Origin: Gammaproteobacteria bacterium | GTDB lineage: Bacteria > Pseudomonadota > Gammaproteobacteria > Arenicellales > JAOTYS01 | NCBI GenBank assembly: GCA_029861795.1 | Contig: JAOTYS010000325.1 | Coordinates: 1 to 5,602, forward strand | Direction: 5' to 3' | Length of the DNA: 5,602 nt | In this document: positions 5,420 to 5,602 of the stretch, in pieces | How the letters are laid out: each line of letters opens with the position of its first letter | Numbering within the stretch: the stretch's first letter is position 1 | The notes under the pieces: generated by a model | What the model was told of the DNA's origin: nothing | Seen by the model: only the letters and a program-made list of their open reading frames with translations | The model's database searches: none | Made by a program: the position numbers and the translations under genes

Positions 5420-5602
5420 TTAAGTCTGCTCGATGGCCAGTTCGTGCAGGATCTCGTCCGGCGTGGCCGTGGTGGCACCAAGCTTACCGACCACCACCCC
5501 GGCCGCGATGTTGGCCAAGTGCAACGCGTCTTCCGGGCTGCCGCCGACGGCGAAGGCGCATCCTATGGTAGCGATAACGGTATCGCCGGCGCCGGTAACG
5601 TC
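5420..5602 (-). CDS. D-glycero-beta-D-manno-heptose-7-phosphate kinase (RfaE1/HldA type), C-terminal end
   Basis: The last 60 codons of a PfkB-family sugar kinase enter from the right edge. The DVTGAGDT motif at the visible start is the PfkB signature with the catalytic Asp, and [23 protein letters not shown] is typical of the kinase domain of heptose enzymes RfaE/HldE. The frame stops 20 residues after VVVGKLG, with no cytidylyltransferase domain, so this is the single-function form (rfaE domain I) rather than bifunctional HldE. The enzyme makes heptose 1,7-bisphosphate for the LPS inner core. Another ribokinase-family member cannot be fully excluded from so short a piece, but the VVVGKLG tail is specific. 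Confidence 0.85.
   Translation of the reverse strand, partial: DVTGAGDTVIATIGCAFAVGGSPEDALHLANIAAGVVVGKLGATTATPDEILHELAIEQT

Noticed and set aside
5383..5481. Longer rfaH frame starting at 5481.
   Set aside because: It runs over the kinase 3' end in another frame and encodes Arg-rich sequence unlike RfaH; NGN homology begins just after ATG 5382.

Overview
The window is a surface-polysaccharide (LPS O-antigen, capsule or exopolysaccharide) locus. Every gene reads on the minus strand, so transcription runs from high to low coordinates. In that order the genes are: the 3' end of a heptose-phosphate kinase (rfaE1/hldA type, 5602-5420), rfaH (5382-4867), a two-domain winged-helix regulator of the MarR-like EPS-associated type (4793-4191), a UDP-glucuronate 4-epimerase-like SDR enzyme (4072-3062), a WbpE-like sugar aminotransferase (3019-1877), GDP-mannose 4,6-dehydratase gmd (1831-671), and the 5' part of GDP-L-fucose synthase fcl (507-1, running off the left edge).

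The RfaH, RfaE and GDP-fucose enzymes, and base composition near 50-55% GC, suggest a gammaproteobacterium, probably an environmental one. The genus cannot be named from this window.

Regulation is the most striking part. A perfect 12-nt ops element (GGCGGTAGCGTG, minus strand, 4111-4100) lies between the regulator and the epimerase. It is the loading site for the RfaH protein encoded about 0.75 kb upstream, so the trans factor and its cis element sit together. The regulator has its own candidate promoter. A perfect 8+8 palindrome overlaps its -10 box and start codon, which suggests autorepression. I see no good sigma-70 promoter between the regulator stop and ops. A simple model is that transcription starts at the regulator promoter, crosses the regulator, RfaH loads at ops, and the processive complex then reads the epimerase, aminotransferase, gmd and fcl genes.

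The second unusual layer is a degenerate 7-bp repeat family (around TGAYTGG / GGACTGA). It fills the gmd-fcl gap in two opposed orientations, abuts the gmd start codon, and appears in weaker form before the epimerase. It also seems to have entered the gmd coding region as an in-frame low-complexity insert. Starts in the biosynthetic operon show little or no Shine-Dalgarno sequence, which fits known RfaH-assisted ribosome recruitment.

Metabolically, gmd and fcl make GDP-L-fucose from GDP-mannose, the epimerase probably makes UDP-galacturonate from UDP-glucuronate, and the aminotransferase makes an amino sugar nucleotide. All would feed glycosyltransferases outside the window. There is no gene-free stretch longer than about 165 bases.
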